A DNA stretch of 64,000 nt from Amaranthus tricolor. Lineage: Eukaryota > Streptophyta > Magnoliopsida > Caryophyllales > Amaranthaceae. How positions within the stretch are numbered: position 1 is the first letter of the stretch; each line of letters opens with the position of its first letter. Shown here in pieces: positions 29,691-41,682 of the stretch. Both the position numbers and the translations under genes were made by a program. Under the pieces are notes generated by a model that searched no databases, was not told where the DNA came from, and saw nothing but the letters and a program-made list of their open reading frames with translations. Location: assembly GCF_026212465.1 (NCBI RefSeq), contig NC_080055.1, positions 23,371,305 through 23,435,304 of the forward strand. The letters run 5' to 3'.

Positions 29691-29827
29691 GTTTAGTGTT
29701 AATGGAAAATCGTTTGAGAAAAAAAAATTCAATTTTTTTTAATTCCGACAAACATTATTTGTGAGAACTGCATTAACAAAAACGAGTATGGTTATTATTA
29801 TAGGTTTAGTTAGGAAAAGGGCAAGTA

Positions 29828-29835
29828 GCGGTAAA
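29828..29835. repeat. 8-bp target duplication of hAT MITE, left
   Basis: GCGGTAAA is repeated exactly at 30367-30374, flanking TAGGAATGCA...TGCATCCCTA termini. Eight bases is the hAT signature. Confidence 0.85.
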
Positions 29836-30366
29836 TAGGAATGCAAACGGGGCGGGGAGGGGCGGGGCGGGTATTGGAATTCCCATCCCCATCTGTTAAT
29901 GCAATACCCATCCCCGTCCCTATCCCCGCGGCGAGTATAATTTTTTCCCCCTCCCCGTCCCGATGGGTTTGTACCTAAAACCATCCCCGCCCCACCATCC
30001 ATCAAAAGTCTCAAACAATTACATATCCAAAGTCTCAAACAAACACATAACCAAAGTCTCAAACAAAAATACATGTCTAAAACAAAAGTATTTCAACATC
30101 AACTCAAAATCATCCAAAGTAAATTAATTCAGAATAATCTCATCACTATCCTCATCCCTTAAAACAAAAATACATGTCTAAAACAAAAATACATGTCATT
30201 TGAGGGGCGGCGAGGCGGGGCGGGTATCCCCATCCCCATCCCCATCCCCACAGTAAGTATGAATTTTATACCCGTACCCGCCCCATAACCCATCAAACCG
30301 GGACCCATCTCCATCGGGGCGGGGATGGGGCGGGTCTCCTATTAGACCCGCCCCGCTGCATCCCTA
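29836..30366. mobile_element. GC-rich hAT (Ac-like) MITE upstream of the CCDC12-like gene
   Basis: The 531-bp element has termini TAGGAATGCA and, inverted, TAGGGATGCA, close to the Ac/Ds terminus, with an 8-bp duplication (29828-29835 and 30367-30374). Both subterminal regions are strings of GGGGCGGGG or CCCCATCCCC blocks, unlike the AT-rich surroundings. The centre has repeated AAGTCTCAAACAA and AAAACAAAAATACATGTC units. It ends 139 bp before the start codon of the downstream gene, so it lies in the promoter or 5' UTR. A 111-residue antisense frame inside it is not a gene. Confidence 0.85.
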
Positions 30367-30505
30367 GCGGTAAAGAAGTTTAATAAGTTTATGAAACATA
30401 AACCCTAAATGAAACAATTTTTCTCGAAGGTAAGAGTTTAGTTTACCTTCTCTATCAAATTTCCGCGAATCGAGATCGACCGGAAACTTGTAGAAGCAAA
30501 CTGTA

Positions 30506-33500
30506 ATGGCGACGGAAGAACAATCAATCGAACAAGCTGCAGCAGAAAGGAGAGAGAGATTGAGAGCTCTTAGAGCAGCTCAAGAACTTTTGGAAACTCC
30601 TGATGACGACTCTTCTCTGCCTAAAAACGACTCTGACAATGGAGATGCTGCTAACGATGGTGAAAAGTACTTCTTTTAATTTCATTTCGAGTAATTATTA
30701 TCTTCTGAGTTTAATTTATTACAAATTATTATTTTGGTTTTACTTTCAGTTTTTGGATAGGAACAAGGTAAAATAAAAGCGCAATTGTATAATTCATATC
30801 CTAATTCGTCTAGTATGTAGAATTTTTTTTTGATTTTGCCGAGCGAAAAAGACAAAAGTAATGAGTCAGGATGAAATGGTATTTAAAACAAGCAATTACG
30901 AATTTGTGTGGTGGTGAATTGATTAATTTGATGGTATTATTTGAGGAGAACATTATTGTTGGCTATAGTTTTAGTCTTGTAGACTTGTAAAAAGTATAGA
31001 GGTGACAATGAAGTCGTGGAATGTCGATGGTATGACTGAACACATAAGATGCGGGTATGGGGGAATACGAGGCTGATATAAGGTGGTATAATCGTGATTG
31101 TTATGCCCAATTGGATAATGGATGAGTTTGTATACATACCAAAGTGTGCAAGCATGAGTATGAAAATTTTAGCCTCCATGGGTAATGGGTATGGGCGAGG
31201 GCTACCTGCACCCATTTTGCCATCCTTAAATTCTGTCTGTTATGTTTCTTTTGTGACCTTGCAAAGTTACTTTGAGTAGCCAAGCCATCTTGGCTAAAGT
31301 GAAAGAACTGTAGACTGCTATGCAAAATTGGAATTATTGTGCTTAGGGCATAACACACCAATGGGGTGTTCAGCGTGTTTGGATATAATATTTTAGGTCG
31401 GGTTAATTTTTATTCTTGAGCAACGTAAAAAATCTGATTAATACATGAGTCATTTTCAGGTGGTGTCATACTCGATTTTGTTTAATCGGGTTAACTTGGT
31501 GTGCTCTCAAGAGTCTTAAAGTTTAGCCAATAATGTGACAACTTGAAAGAATCATTTCCTTACTTCAGGGTGACTAATTTCTTATTAGTTATTGTGTTCT
31601 TCTGAGTGTGCTTTTTAATCACTAAAACCTGGGAACTCATTTCTGTTGCAGTGCTCTTAACTTGAAATTCCGAAATTACCTTCCTCATGACAAACAATTA
31701 CAAGAGGGTAAACTTGCTGCACCACAACTACCAAAGTTTGAGGACCCTGTTGCTGCAGTTCCACCGCCAGAGGAAAAGGAGGTTGGCTTCTGTTTATATA
31801 TTCTTTCATCATCCTCATTGTTGGGAATACCAATTAGCTTCTAATAATATCACATGCAGGATCCTTTTCTTAACATTGCACCGAAAAAACCTAATTGGGA
31901 CCTTAGGAGGGACGTACAAAAAAAGCTAGATAAGCTGGAGAAGAGGACGCAAAAGGCATTGCACAAGTTAATGTGTATGTTAATTATCCTACATTCTGTT
32001 AATAATTTTTTTGATTGGCTTCCTTTTAATAACATCACATGCAGGATTCTTTTCTAATTTCTAATCATCTGTTAATCAGGATATGAGCAATTTGTTTAAG
32101 TGCCTGAACCGTTCTATTGCTTAAAAGTGTGTTTGATAAATGACTATTCTGGTTGGCTTTTGGTTCTTGGTTTTTTGGTTGGTCAAATAGCTAAAAAACG
32201 TGTTTGGTAAACTTTACGCCAAAACTAAAAAGCTACTAAAAATAGTTTTTTAATTGGCTTTTGTCTTTTTGATATACTTTTTCTCTCGTAAAAAATTTAC
32301 CAAACATTTTCATAACCGGTGTCACATGATTCACTAATTTCTTCGTGAATCGCGAATTGAAAAAAGCGAATTATAGTCAGTTTTGGGCTATTCTTGGATA
32401 AATTTAAGAGAATTGCAAATAAAAAAGCTAATTAGCTAGCGAAATGTTACATTGTTCATAACAGATGTAATCAAACTAGCCAACAACTCTATCTAAGCCA
32501 TTCGCCAAAAAAAATTCTAATTTAAGGTCGTTATATAGCCTTTTGCCGGATAGGCATTGCACTTGAGTCTCCAAAGTCGTTAGTAACTTAGTGTGAATAT
32601 TGAATACCATGACACACCGTCACATGATTCACTAATATCCTTGTGAATCGCGAGTAAAAATAAAAGCGAATTATGGTCTGCTTTGGGCTATTTTAGGGTC
32701 ATTTTGAGTGAATGAATTTGAAAAGCGAATTAACTGGCGAATTATGTTACACTGCTACGACAAGCTACCATTCAAAGTTGGGGTTATATTAGAAATTTAT
32801 GTATAAGAGATATGTTAGCTTATTCTAAAAGTAGAGGACGTTATCATTGATTTATGCATTATGTATGCTCAACCTTTTTGCTCCAGTTACTAGCTACTTG
32901 CTTTGGATGTTAGTTTCTTTCATGTAATTTAACATTTAGAAAATATGAATATTTATGATTAAGGTTAAGCATTGGAATGACTAATAAAAGGCTTCATGAG
33001 AAAATGATCATATGCAAATTTAATGCGATGATGACGGATGCCAAGTGGTAATGACTTTGGTGGAACTAGGGTAGTGACATCGCCTTAGTTGCATAGGCAC
33101 TGTCAATATACTACACTTTTCTAATAGTAGTACTAAAGAAGTAGGGATCATCTCCACAAGGGAACTAAGGAAATATATATATTACAATACTTGAAAGGTA
33201 ACAAAATATGGGATTTAAAGAGTCTAAAAGTGCACAAAGGATAACAAAATAAATAAAATATTAAGACTTTACTAGATAAGAATAGATTTTATAAATTGGA
33301 TAAAATTTTAAATTACTTTGAAAATGACAGTGTCATGAATGATAGCCTAGAAAGGAATGCACATGCGGGCCATTGTTAAAGGTTTGAATTTGCTTGCCCA
33401 TGCTAGTGAAAGGTGGGCTAGATTGGCATGGTGCAACCGCTCGACTTTGTGGGTTGGAATTTGCGTGTCCGCTCAAGTTTGCTTGAATGGGCCTTTGTCT

Positions 33501-36500
33501 CTTTCTTTGTGGAATTTGGACTTTGTGATATCTTTGCGGGACTTTAAGCGTCACATCATCCATTTTTCTCACTTATGCTTGATTGCCATTTACTATTCTT
33601 GTCTAAATACAACTTGCAATAGGAATTTATAGATGTTACATTTTATCCCAATTCCCCCCTAGTACAAATTATCTATTAAATTGATATAAAATACATCAAA
33701 ATGACTGAATAATTAAAGTAAATATACGCCCAAGCAAAAGCAACGAAAGGATGTTTTCGGGGCATTTACTTGGTGCTAAAAGTATGGCTTTTTGAAGGGA
33801 TTTTATCCGTATCAAGGCATTCACTTATTTGTAGTCTTTTTTATTCATTGCTTTTTAGTTGCTACTAGTATTATAATTTGTTACGGCTTTAATTATGTTC
33901 TTGTTAGTTTCTATGATTCATGAGTAGTTGACCATAGGGTTTAGGGTTTTTAGGCCATTTATGTAGAGGATTTAGTAACTTATTTTAGGATGCATTTGGT
34001 ACTCTAGTGGTCTTGAATTTGTTGGATTCAATTCCATAGCTAAGCTTGGAAGCTTAGGGAATGGAGGAATGATGACTAACCCTAGATCACAACTATCAAA
34101 TAATCAAGCACATTTATACACTATCGATTCCAACTAATAACTAGTATTAGTAGCAAGTATGGATTGTATCTAGAAAGAGATATGTGTAGTCTACACTAAA
34201 CTAGTTACGGGGTGAATATGGTGGCTAAAGTTGATTCTAAAACAATCAAGGGGAACAAGGACTAGCATGTATGATATGGGTAAAATATTGAAACCAATCT
34301 TATAGTTGTTGTTTACATGTGGGTTAACCTAAGGTATTCCCTACACCTCTTAGTGTAGGGAGTGTGTTGTCATTGGGTTAGGGATGGTTATCTATGCCTT
34401 TACATTTTAAACCTTTGACTTTCATTATCACTACTTGCAATCAACCAATCTTAGAGCTAGATCATCAAGCTCGAACATACTCCTTCCATGCATCCTCTAA
34501 GGTTACAAGAAGTACCTAGTGTTGTTTGGCTTCCTTGCAACTCCATATTGCAAGAGGTGAATTCAAGCAATGTTCTAAACTTATGGGTTATGAGCAAGGC
34601 TAGGTTGAGATGTTGCCTTCTAAGGGATAACTCATATTCTTACTCCACTTGGCTCTTTTAGGGTAAGGTGTGAATCTTGGTCATGTACCATGACCCATTC
34701 TAACAACATCAAGACTCTTCACAAATCAACCTTAACCCATTCTAACAAGTCATCATCATCATACCAAATATCCCGCTCGAGAGCAGGGTCTGGGTGAGGG
34801 AAGGTGACGGACAATCCATACTCGTACTCCCTTCATAAGGAAGACTAGAGGAAAGTGGTCGATTTTACCCATTAAATTCTCTTCACAAATCAACCAAAAA
34901 TTTCCCCCCAACTAGAAGAAAATTACTCACTCATAATGTAACAAAACATGAAGTTAAGTAAATTAAAACTAAATATGATTAATTTCACTAATACCAAGAT
35001 TAACACTAAATAAACAAGATTGAGGTATCCTATTGTGCCATTTGCACTATATTCGTAGATTAGCGCAATAATGAATGTTTTTAGATCTTGATGCATATGT
35101 ATTATGAATTTTATTATTCTAAGTATGAAATATGTTTAGGATTGTTTAATAAGCTTTTGAGTCAAAAGGTGTGCCTCACCCTCGGAAAGCTCACACTTTC
35201 TCCATTCGCCTAGCTCCTAGGCTTGAAGACCCTTTTGCATTGCATATTTTAAAACTAAGAAATTAACACAAAAGGGGTATAAAGCATGATTACCATGGGG
35301 GAAAGTAAATAAAAATAGTGACATAATAGGAGTGAATCAACAGTATCAAGAGGTATCTCATGCTTTTGACCGATATTTAAACGTTACGAACTTACGATAG
35401 CCACATCACTCTCATTACCACGATTGCGACCGTTGCTGCATTCCTGCACTATGGTTGGACAATTAAAATTTGCTATATTATTGAACAAGTGGTTTAAGTT
35501 GTCCAAGCGCATGTATGAGTATTATGTACATGATTTGCATTGAGTATGTATACACAACTTTTCAGCTCAGGGAAATAGCGTCATGCAGTGATAAATTGTG
35601 GTGTTGGTTTGCATTCCTATAGTTTAGCATTCTAGAAACATGAATAATCTCATGTATGGGGTCATTTAACCTGAAGCATTGATAGCTAATTTTTAACGGT
35701 AATATTTTAACGGGTGGAAGACCTTATTCCTTATCTCCTTATGGCTTATGTACTCCATTAAAACCAGCCAAAAAACCTTTCTTTTTCGTATTCAGTCCTC
35801 TGTCCTCCATTTATTCTCTTATCTTGTCCAAACCACCTCTCTCCTGCTATGAAGAGCATTATTTCATCTCATTCTTCTTTATCTTGAAGTTTCAATTGCA
35901 AGGGAAACCCCTAGATGTGATTCCATCATAAAAGTAGCTTCATTATAAGCTTTTGCACACCTTTAAAATTATAGCTTTATTTCTTTACCCTTAAAGGACT
36001 TGTTCCAATTGGCATTTATATGCCTTGCACAATGCCTATGTTCAACATTTGGAAGTTCGAGCTTCACAACCCCTTATAATGCTCTGCGAAGGGCGGGACT
36101 TTAGTTAAATGACCCCATACATGGGATTATTCATGGTTAATCGATAGTTGAGATTATTGTAGGAACATTAGTAAAAGGTTGTATTATTCTGGATTATTTT
36201 TCTTATAGATTAATGTCACAACTTCAAATATAAAAATCCAAAATAAGCATTTCACGAGAAGGTCTAAAAAGGAATGTGTTGCAACTAATTTAGAATAGAA
36301 GTAAATAAATAATCCTATGCCGGTAGCCTACAAAATTAATTTTGTGATTTGGTTGTGGAGATGATAACATAATAAATTGAAATGTGTGTATGGTATGAAA
36401 AGAAAGATGAAATGTGTGGAGGAAAATGAATAACCGAAATGGGATCATCCCCAAAAATTGAAATATAGCAATCCATGGGACAACAATTTAGGGAATCGCA

Positions 36501-37068
36501 GCAAATCCATGGGATAGAGTCAGTATATATTAGAAGGAAACTCATTGGGATGCAGATCTTTTGAACTTGAGAACACACATATTTGATCTACATTCTTATT
36601 GTAGCTGTTGTTTTACACTCTTCGTCCTTCCCAAAATATTAGCCCTTGTGATCCCTGTTCCCAATGACCGACTTGAAGGAAATGTAATCGAATAACAAGT
36701 TCTTATATGATTGAGACCAACTGTGATGTACTTCTTTGGTTGCTGAAATTTTGTCTTCAATATGGTGGTGGTTACTTGCTACTAGCTAATGCATATAGTT
36801 TATTGTATTGAAGTCTTATAATGAACATCAACCTTTCTTTTCCAAGCGAATAATGCTGTATTATCTTTCATTTTTTGTTCTTTTGGTCATTCATTAGCTT
36901 CTTTCTTTGCTTTTGGTACATTTGCACATATGCTGTATCCTAGTATGCTAATAAGAAAACAATTAGTAGATTGCAAGGTTGTTAAATGCTAACCACATTG
37001 GTTCTTTTTCAGTGGAACGTGAAAAGCAGAGGGAATTGGAAGATGGAAACGCGACTGTCGAAGAATGA
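30506..37068 (+). CDS. CCDC12/Cwf18-like pre-mRNA splicing protein
   Basis: Four exons join in frame: 30506-30666, 31652-31781, 31860-31974 and 37013-37068, giving 153 residues. The protein starts MATEEQSIEQAAAERRERL, a basic helix near residues 10-30, followed by an acidic segment. It then has the family core NLKFRNYLPHD (exon 2), PKFEDPVAA, PKKPNWDLRRDV (exon 3) and a coiled coil (KLDKLEKRTQKALHKL), ending EREKQRELEDGNATVEE. This is the cwf18/CCDC12 family, small proteins of the activated spliceosome acting in the nucleus. The length matches plant members and no defect is seen. Intron 3 is 5 kb and loaded with repeats. A GC-rich hAT MITE ends 139 bp upstream, so regulation may be affected. 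Confidence 0.9.
32018..32055. repeat. Duplicated splice-acceptor segment in intron 3
   Basis: TAATAACATCACATGCAGGA followed by TTCTTTTCTAA closely repeats the intron 2/exon 3 boundary at 31839-31874 (TAATATCACATGCAGGATCC). It is a partial duplication about 180 bp downstream. Its coding continuation is not conserved. Confidence 0.6.
32100..32760. repeat. Repeat-rich part of intron 3 with a duplicated block
   Basis: A block with GTCACATGATTCACTAAT, GTGAATCGCGA, AAAGCGAATTAT and GTTTGGGCTATT-like motifs occurs twice, at about 32322-32455 and 32619-32755, about 300 bp apart. A GTGTTTGGTAAACTTTACG-type MITE edge lies upstream (32190). The elements were not classified. Confidence 0.5.
33050..35060. 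mobile_element. Probable non-coding LTR-retroelement remnant in intron 3
   Basis: Motifs such as GGGATCATCTCCACAAGGGA (33145), ACGGACAATCCATACTCGT (34810) and long non-coding stretches resemble internal or LTR sequence of large plant retroelements without coding capacity. No LTR pair, primer site or protein domain could be shown, so this is a weak call. Confidence 0.25.
35639..36135. mobile_element. MITE with 32-bp inverted repeats in intron 3
   Basis: The left end (35639-35670) starts CATGAATAATCTCATG and continues TATGGGGTCATTTAAC. The right end (36104-36135) is its reverse complement with one mismatch. The interior of about 430 bp is non-coding. No flanking duplication was identified, so the true ends may lie further out. 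Confidence 0.6.
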
Positions 37069-37574
37069 AGGAGTCGAGCTGCCATCAATTATCATTAGTC
37101 GCAGAACCTCGCAGAAGTACTGGACATGCTGCCGTTGTGTGTATCTCCGAGTGCAATCGACTTTTCATATCGCATCTTTAGATCAATGAAAAACAGTTCA
37201 CAGCCGAGAAATGTATGATACGTTCCTTGCTTTGTCGCAAATAGTAGAAAGAGTGCTAGTATATGGACGCTCGAGACAACTTCATTGTATGGGGATGCTC
37301 TGGTGATTTGATATCAAAAGAAAAACAAATTTTAAAATTTTCTTAACGTTTACTCCTACTTTTGTTTGGTTTGTAGTAAATTGAAAAAAATATGACAAAC
37401 AAGTAAATGAAAAATAAAAATTGCTTAGATGAGATAATGTGAAAGAGAACGAGTTTATGGTTGAGAAAGATAACATGGGCATTTGTTTTATTGTAGAGTT
37501 GGAGCAAGTTCGTAAGGACAAAAATACTTGCTTAACGTAAGAAAAACCAACAAATACATGCAGTGACAGCATGG

Positions 37575-38060
37575 TTGTTAAAATCACGATTTCAATCTAC
37601 AATTTTACGATTTTATGATCTAAAAATAAGCGAGCAAGTCGAATCGTAGGTAGAATCGTAAGTTGGTAGAATCTTACGATCTAGTTAAAAAAAATTGTAG
37701 AGGTAGAATTATAATATGATTCTACGATCCTATGATTTAACGATTTGATTCTACATATTTATCTTTTTATTTTTTTAAATTTTTCTTACAATGTAACGAA
37801 CTGTCATCATAATTTTTTAAAAATAAATTTCTTCATCGGTATGAAGATTTAAAATAATTATCAAATATTTTTCTATTTTATTCTTAAAAATGAAGTAAAA
37901 GAAACATTAATTAATAAACTTAAACTTTTAATGTGAATAATTATGACTAGATGGAAAATTTAAGTTTATTGTAGAATCTTACAGTTCTACGATTTGATTT
38001 TACCGATTCGATTCTATAAGTCTAAACGATTTTAAGTAGTTACCCGATTTTAACAAATTT
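37575..38060. repeat. AT-rich repeat with TACGATTTT/AAATCGTA motifs
   Basis: Degenerate copies of TTCTACGAT and AGAATCGTAAG recur throughout. The ends share TTGTTAAAATC in inverted orientation (37574 and about 38050), which suggests a decayed MITE downstream of the CCDC12-like gene. Confidence 0.35.
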
Positions 38061-38222
38061 GAGTGACAATATTAACCTTTATTTAATTAATATTAGTGTT
38101 ATATTTAATTTGCTCAGTTACCAATTAATAGATTATTATTACAATGTTAATTATATTTATGACATTATTGCCATTAACACTAATATATTTTTAGTAAACT
38201 ACATGACATTAACTTTACCGCG

Positions 38223-38940
38223 TTGAGGAGATTAAAAGGTAAATTTTACTACGTTGCAATTAGGCCGGCGTTGTTATATGGGACAAAATGTTGGCCTGTA
38301 AAGAAGGTTATCGAACAGAGAATGGAAGTAACAGAAATGTGTATGCTAAGGTGGATGTGTGGTAATACTATGATGGATAGGATAAGAAACCAGGACTTCA
38401 GGGAGAAGTTAGGGGTTGCACCTCTTTCCGCAATGCGGGAGAACAGGTTGAGATGGTTTGGGCATGTACAGAGAAAAACACATGACGCCCCACTAAGAAG
38501 GATCGAATGCATCAAAGTAGAGGGCAAGAGAAGTTGAGGAAAACCTAGGAGAACGTGGGAGGAATAGATTAAAAGTTACATGCATGAACTTCACCTCTTC
38601 AAGGAGCTAACCAGGGATAAGGGTAATTGGCGCCGTCTTCTCCACGTCTTAGATTACTAAACCCCTCCCTGTTACCCATCGTTTGTGATTATCATTGCCT
38701 TTAATTATCGCTATTTACCTCCTTCTTTACTTTTATCTTTATTTATAGTTATTTGTATGTATTCTATTTATTATATTTGTAAGTTGCAGGTTTCTCTCTC
38801 TTTGAAGACCTTTCTCGAGCCAAGGGACTCTTTAACCGCACTCTCCTCTATGGGTATGAGCTGCCGTCTTTCTTCCCTCCCCAAATCCTGACCATAGTTT
38901 TCTATGAGCGGGATACATTGAGTATGATGATGACGACATT
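38223..38940 (+). pseudogene. RTE-type LINE 3' fragment (reverse transcriptase C-terminus and tail)
   Basis: The frame at 38223-38537 reads RPALLYGTKCWPVKK, MCMLRWMCGNTMMDRIRN and ENRLRWFGHVQRK, the conserved C-terminus of plant RTE-clade LINE proteins. After a TGA it continues GKPRRTWEE, a TAG, and KSYMHELHLFKEL, ending near LLHVLDY (38655). The tail to about 38940 has the usual RTE 3' region with pieces like GAGCCAAGGGACTCTTTAAC and a TGAGTATGATGATGACGAC end. It is 5'-truncated and interrupted by stops, so inactive. Confidence 0.8.
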
Positions 38941-39284
38941 GACATCAACTAGAGAAATGATGATTGACATATTTTACCGACATAGCTATGGATGTTTCTT
39001 CGTTTGCCTTGTTATCAATTTTGGTTATATATATCATGGGCTGTAGCCCACGGAGGCCTACTATAGTACTCGCCCCTACTATCAAGCGAAGCTAGTTTCA
39101 ATTTTTCATGGACTTAGTATGAATAAATTTTTAAAAATAACGAAGTCGAAATGTAACAATTTAGAACATTTTCCCTCAATATTGCAAATTCTATAAGTAT
39201 TTCCCACTTTGCATGAAATGGAAAAGTATTTCCCAATATACCGTCCATGTGGCAATTTATTTATTTATTTTAATTTTCCAGATA

Positions 39285-39380
39285 AAATCGCCAAATGAGA
39301 TGGTGGTTTGTGTTGAATAGTAAACCGCCATCTCATGTGGCGGTTTTTTCTGGGTAAATCGCCATCTCATGTGGCGGTTT
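39285..39380. repeat. Three 25-bp palindromic units at the left MULE end
   Basis: Units at 39285-39309, 39322-39346 and 39356-39380 have arms AAACCGCC (or AAATCGCC) and GGCGGTTT (first unit GGTGGTTT) around a 9-nt centre, ATCTCATGT in the last two. The starts are 37 and 34 bp apart. Matching units occur at the other end of the element. Confidence 0.8.
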
Positions 39381-39601
39381 GCTCTGTGCCCTTGCAATAT
39401 TTTATTTTGCTCTTTCAATTCCCATAAATAGTTAGCACAACCTGCATTAATCTAGTTTAATACCATCTATTCCATAATAATCAACTACGAACCAGCTTGA
39501 TTTGTAAATATTAATTATGAAAATAATGTGAACATATATTACAATCATGGAAAGTGATACAAGAAGTTCAAGCCATATAAATTGATACAAAGTGTGTTAA
39601 A

Positions 39602-41661
39602 CTACAATCCCCGGCCCCTTTTGTTTTGCTCACCGGTGGATGAGGATGGTGTAGACTCGTCAACCTCTACAATGACATTAAGAGCAGGAGCTCGTCTTTG
39701 ACTAGCACGCTAATATGTAATGATCGTATGCGGAGGCGATGGATGTGGAAGAGTGGTCATGGAAGCTGGAGGAACGAATGGCGACATAGCACCGGATGTC
39801 GATGGGGATCTGGAAGACTGACCTCGAGTAGATGAACGCTCACGACCTCTTGTGGACCGACTACTTGATCCTTCGAAAGAGCTACCTCGGTGGGCCGAAC
39901 TCCGTGGAGAAGGAGTGTGGAACGTATCATCAACCTCACCAATGATGGATAGAGTTGGAATGAGGTAATCATACCCCGCCTGACTCAATGCATCGGTTAA
40001 TGACGTGTTAATGGAGCCAAGGGTCTGAGAACATAGCCGATACCCCACATCAACTGGTAATGCAGCAGCCCCGTGAATCGTGTCATTTCATTTTATGAGG
40101 ACCGATCTGATGCGCTCAGCCTGTATGTTATCATTAAATTGTTAAAAGAATCACATAAAAGTATTACTATATGTTATGATTGTTAAAAGAAGACGTACCA
40201 GTAACGTAGATGTCGGATGGTAATGTGATCCTGGCTGTGCAAATGTGGTGTTCGTGAGGCGTAGTATGGAGATACGTCTGTACCAATTCATGTACGCACC
40301 AGAGCTTTGACCGGTGTAGTTCTCTCCCTGAACCAATCGAGATGCTTGGTCATTCCACGCATCTACTTGCGATCTATGTCGTATGAAGTAGTTCTTGTCC
40401 CCAGTCCTCCTATCAATCGCATGTAGTTGAGGTTGGGTGTCACAGGCATGCGGAATAACATGCTCCAAATCGAATTGACGCATGACACGATCCGGGAGAT
40501 GTAGTTCGACGATGTCAAAGCAAATTAGTGGACAACGCGATCTCTAAATCTCGTGGCCTGATCTACATATGTGTGGCAAAGCGTCCATCTTAGCCGTTGT
40601 GTAAGGCTGCCATGTCATCTGTATTAGAAATCTATATACTCGGTAATATATACAATTTATTGACAACTAATACAAATAATAAATCTTAATAACTTGGTCG
40701 TCCCGTTGTCGATCAAGTGCGTCTCGGTAGTAGACTGGAGTATGTGGGGAGTGGGACCTCGAAAGATATACGCGAAGCCAGCTGCGAACAAATGAACATT
40801 GTGTAATATTAATATACTCAGTAATATATACAATTTGAATAGGGAATTGATTGTTGCTACCTCACTGCTAAAGGATCCCTCCCACGACGATGTTGTGAAC
40901 CTAAGACCGATTCATAATCCTCTGCGTCATCGTCCGGATCATGTTGCCCAACGGGTCGAATCGTCCGAATTATAGGCATCTCTATATGAATATGCTCCCA
41001 CGACCATATTTGTAACAACAACAAGCAGCCTCCAATGTCCTTAGGACCCTTACGAGATGCTCGACATAAATTACGATACAGATACGCAAGGGTAGCACTT
41101 CCCCAACTATACTCATCTACCCGCTCTAAGTCTCCTACCAGAGGGAGATAGATCAACTGGACCGAGTCACCGCTCTTGTCTGGAAACAAGATGCATCCAA
41201 ACATGTACAAAATGTACGCGCGCGCATGCCTCTTGACTGCAATATCATCCGCATCGTCCTGCAGCACGCTGAAATGCTCTCTGAGCCAAGTCAACTTCAA
41301 CGAGGATCCAATGATGATCTTCGTCTCCGTGGGGTCTTGAGGGTTTTCTGGCCAAACCCCCAGCAGCTCAAGAACTAAGGCTGGCCAATGTCCCTCTCCA
41401 TGACCAATCACTGCTTGTCCTTCAATTGGCAGTCCCAATATAACTACAACATCTTGCAACATAATCATTGCCTCGCCAACCGTAAGGTGGAATGTATGAG
41501 TCTTCAGCCTCCTCCTCTCCACTAATGCAGTGATAAGAGCTCGATCGAGCTCCAAACTCCCGCCCAACCACCTGTGAATGTAACTAAAACCAGCTAATTC
41601 CACTACCTCTAAAACTCTATCATCCACATGTGTTAGGAGGACGCATCACTGGTGCATCCAT
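39602..41661 (-). pseudogene. Plant mobile domain (PMD) protein, MAIN-like / PP7-long-form-like, transposon-borne
   Basis: Exon 1 (to 40857) carries the PMD core: AGFSYIHRWLGGSLELDRAL, ITALVERRRLKTHTFHL, MLQDVVVILGLPIEG and LYMFGCILFPD. Further pieces follow in order: WLRVYLSRSHSPHTPVYYRD (about 40780), MTWQPYTTAKMDALPHIC (about 40610), FDIVELHLPDRVMRQFDLE (about 40500), and a Ser/Arg-rich tail (39710-40048) ending KRGRGL. Defects are a frame change between the start (MDAPVMRPP, 41661) and the PMD core, a TAG where tryptophan is expected near 40546, a TGA near 40103 and a TAG near 39711. PMD proteins occur both as host silencing factors (MAIN, MAIL1) and inside transposons; the position here indicates the latter. 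Confidence 0.75.
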
Positions 41662-41682
41662 TTCGAAAGTTATGCGAGTTGA

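Noticed and set aside
29739..30074. 111-residue minus-strand ORF with Gly/Arg-rich stretch
   Set aside because: It lies across the hAT MITE and reads its CCCCATCCCC blocks; no protein family features.
33333..33632. ORFs on both strands in intron 3 of the CCDC12-like gene
   Set aside because: No domain and located in repeat-like sequence; overlapping frames on both strands suggest chance.
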